Source: CAYZPB01 sp964568525 (lineage in GTDB: Bacteria; Bacillota; Bacilli; Tepidibacillales; Tepidibacillaceae). Taken from it: a stretch of DNA of 8,194 nucleotides. Where the stretch lies: NCBI GenBank assembly GCA_964568525.1, contig CAZMPM010000036.1:1-8194 (forward strand). Direction: 5' to 3'. Positions within the stretch are counted from its first letter, which is position 1. The number at the start of each line of letters is the position of its first letter. The translations under genes and the position numbers were made by a program. Below are positions 6,859 through 8,194 of the stretch, in pieces. The notes beneath the pieces were generated by a model. The model was given only the letters and a program-made list of their open reading frames with translations, had not been told where the DNA came from and searched no databases.

Positions 6859-7745
6859 TGGCTTTAGAAACCGGCATTTATCATAGCTTAAAAGTGGAAC
6901 GAGAAGCGGCTTTCGGGTATTTTCTTAGTGATGGCTATGAGGATGTTCTATTGCACGAGTCGGAGCTAGCAGGTCAGACTCCGGTTGTTGGAGAAATGTT
7001 GACGGTTTTTCTCTATAATGACCAGAAGGGACGTGCTGCCGCGACTCTTGAAAGACCGCTACTTGAGCTGGATGAGGTAGCATTGTTAGAGGTTATGGAC
7101 TACACGCCGCGGATGGGATTTTTCCTGGAGAATGGCATTAGTAAACAGTTATTGTTGCCAATAACTGAGCTGCCTGAAGAACGCGTAACCTGGCCGAAGA
7201 GCAATGCTGGTGATCTTTTGTTAGTTAAGATGACACATGATAAACAGGGCAGGATGTTAGGCGCTTTAGTGCGTGACGAGGAACAAATTGCGGAATTTAT
7301 CGCGAAGCGTGAGCAGCTTGATCTACCTGATAATCGTAAGGATTTTCATAATGGCATCGTTATCAAAAAACTGAGCGCGGGTGCGCAAGTTTACCTTACT
7401 GAGTATAACCAAATTGGTTTTCTCCATGATTCGGAGCAGACGCGACCAATCAGGCTGGGGGAGAAAGTTTTTGTAAGAATGAGCTATACCCGTGAAGATG
7501 GCAGACTTAACCTATCGATGCGAGCTGTTAAGGAGATTAGTCAGTTAGCAGATGCTGAGCTGATTCTTAAAGTCCTTAATGAACGGAGCGGGGCGATGCC
7601 ATACTCGGACAAAACGCCGCCGGATATTATTCAGAAGAAATTTAATTTAAGCAAAGCGGCCTTCAAGCGTGCATTAGGCAAGCTAATGAAGGATAATGTA
7701 ATATATCAAGAGGATGGCTGGACCTATCTGGTCGAGCGCAAATAA
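6858..7745 (+). CDS. cvfB: CvfB-family S1 RNA-binding protein with C-terminal winged helix
   Basis: Cytoplasmic RNA-binding protein of the CvfB/YitL family. In Staphylococcus CvfB influences virulence gene expression and RNA turnover, but its general role is unclear. It is 295 aa, typical length. Three successive S1-like beta-barrel segments are seen at about 1-66, 67-138 and 160-225. The third is the most canonical, with GFLH (187-190), LGEKVFVRM (200-208) and DGRLNLSMR (214-222). A winged-helix domain follows at about 230-295, with the family core DKTPPDIIQKKFNLSKAAFK (251-270) then GKLMKDNVI. The start codon overlaps the rsfS stop codon (TAATG at 6856-6860), and GGAGG at 6843-6847 lies inside rsfS. 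Co-translation with RsfS fits a translation or RNA function. I recognise the architecture; the precise function is unknown. Confidence 0.88.
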   Translation: MALETGIYHSLKVEREAAFGYFLSDGYEDVLLHESELAGQTPVVGEMLTVFLYNDQKGRAAATLERPLLELDEVALLEVMDYTPRMGFFLENGISKQLLLPITELPEERVTWPKSNAGDLLLVKMTHDKQGRMLGALVRDEEQIAEFIAKREQLDLPDNRKDFHNGIVIKKLSAGAQVYLTEYNQIGFLHDSEQTRPIRLGEKVFVRMSYTREDGRLNLSMRAVKEISQLADAELILKVLNERSGAMPYSDKTPPDIIQKKFNLSKAAFKRALGKLMKDNVIYQEDGWTYLVERK

Positions 7746-7759
7746 AGGGGCGAGAATTA

Positions 7760-8194
7760 ATGGAGAAGAATTATCGACCGGCAGAGGTTGAGCAAAAATG
7801 GCAGAAAGTCTGGGAAGAGCAGAACCTCTTTAAAACAGATGAGAGTCCTCATAAACCGAAGTTCTATGCGCTGGAGCAATTCCCCTACCCGTCAGGCGAT
7901 GGCTTACACATGGGGCATTTGCGAGTTTATACGATCGGCGATGTAATCGCGCGCTTCAAAACAATGAACGGTTACAGAGTGCTTCATCCGATGGGTGCGG
8001 ACTCATTTGGGCTGCCGGCAGAGAATGCGGCGATTCAGCGTGGTGCCAAACCGGCTGAGTGGACCAAACGCAATATGGAGAAAATGGTGAGAGAGCTGAA
8101 ACAACGGGGTACTTCCTATGATTGGGATCGCTACCTTGCTACTAGCACCCCTGAATCTTATAAATATACGCACTGGTTATTCCTGTTCTGCTGG
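7760..8194 (+). CDS. leuS: Leucyl-tRNA synthetase LeuS, N-terminal part (cut by window end)
   Basis: Class I aminoacyl-tRNA synthetase that charges tRNA-Leu. The open frame from ATG 7760 gives 145 codons and runs off the window without a stop, so this is truncation by the window edge and not a broken gene. The first part of the catalytic Rossmann fold is visible: FPYPSG (41-46), the HIGH-type motif HMGH (50-53), YTIGDVIARF, VLHPMG, then FGLPAENAAI and SYDWDR. These identify LeuS rather than IleS or ValS. Odd points are ALEQFPYPSG (usually M before FPYPSG) and MGADSFGLPAE (usually MGWDAFGLPAE). AAAGGGG at 7744-7750 sits nine bases before the start. Only 14 bases separate it from the cvfB stop, so it has no leader of its own. 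Confidence 0.95.
   Translation, partial: MEKNYRPAEVEQKWQKVWEEQNLFKTDESPHKPKFYALEQFPYPSGDGLHMGHLRVYTIGDVIARFKTMNGYRVLHPMGADSFGLPAENAAIQRGAKPAEWTKRNMEKMVRELKQRGTSYDWDRYLATSTPESYKYTHWLFLFCW

Noticed and set aside
8100..8194. leuS as a truncated pseudogene
   Set aside because: The frame is open and well conserved up to the last base; it simply leaves the window.
1..8194. Hidden mobile element, CRISPR array, tRNA/rRNA or defence system
   Set aside because: Genes are packed end to end with core functions, spacers are all under about 50 bases, and no repeat arrays, transposase motifs or RNA gene signatures were seen on either strand.

Overview
The window comes from a Firmicutes-type (Gram-positive lineage) chromosome. 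The evidence is the conserved block yqeG-yqeH-aroE-nadD-yqeK-rsfS, strong purine-rich ribosome binding sites, many stop/start overlaps, and protein sequences that resemble the Bacillus subtilis YqeG/YqeH/NadD/YqeK/RsfS set as I remember them. Base composition looks moderate (mid-40s % G+C by eye) and even throughout. I cannot name the genus. Every gene is on the + strand, and no stretch over 300 bases lacks a gene.

Layout. Positions 11-50 hold a perfect 10-bp hairpin followed by a T-rich tract. This is an intrinsic terminator directly in front of the first ribosome binding site. It could end an upstream gene, or it could be the expression platform of a riboswitch whose aptamer would lie left of the window. 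Positions 67-2799 encode a complete ABC importer of the cobalamin/heme/iron-siderophore class: a lipoprotein binding protein, a FecCD/BtuC permease and an ATPase. The three genes are overlapped and clearly co-translated.

After a 45-base AT-rich spacer with a weak possible promoter, positions 2845-8194 hold a housekeeping run. It contains YqeG (HAD phosphatase), YqeH (circularly permuted ribosome-assembly GTPase), AroE (shikimate dehydrogenase), NadD (NAD synthesis), YqeK (HD-domain Ap4A hydrolase), RsfS (ribosome silencing factor), a CvfB-type S1/winged-helix RNA-binding protein, and the first 145 codons of LeuS (leucyl-tRNA synthetase, cut by the window end).

How the genes fit together. YqeH, RsfS, CvfB and LeuS act on the ribosome, RNA or translation. 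NadD and YqeK deal with adenine dinucleotides (making NAD, destroying Ap4A) and their reading frames overlap. AroE is the only shikimate-pathway gene here and is a usual passenger of this block. The importer is a separate module that happens to sit upstream.

I see no mobile element, CRISPR array, RNA gene or new defence system. This is mostly an ordinary core-genome region. The points worth a second look are the leader hairpin with its loop complementary to the Shine-Dalgarno sequence, the RsfS substitutions at usually conserved positions, the missing yqeI/yhbY gene, the absence of room for a T-box before leuS, and some unusual residues in the LeuS N-terminus.
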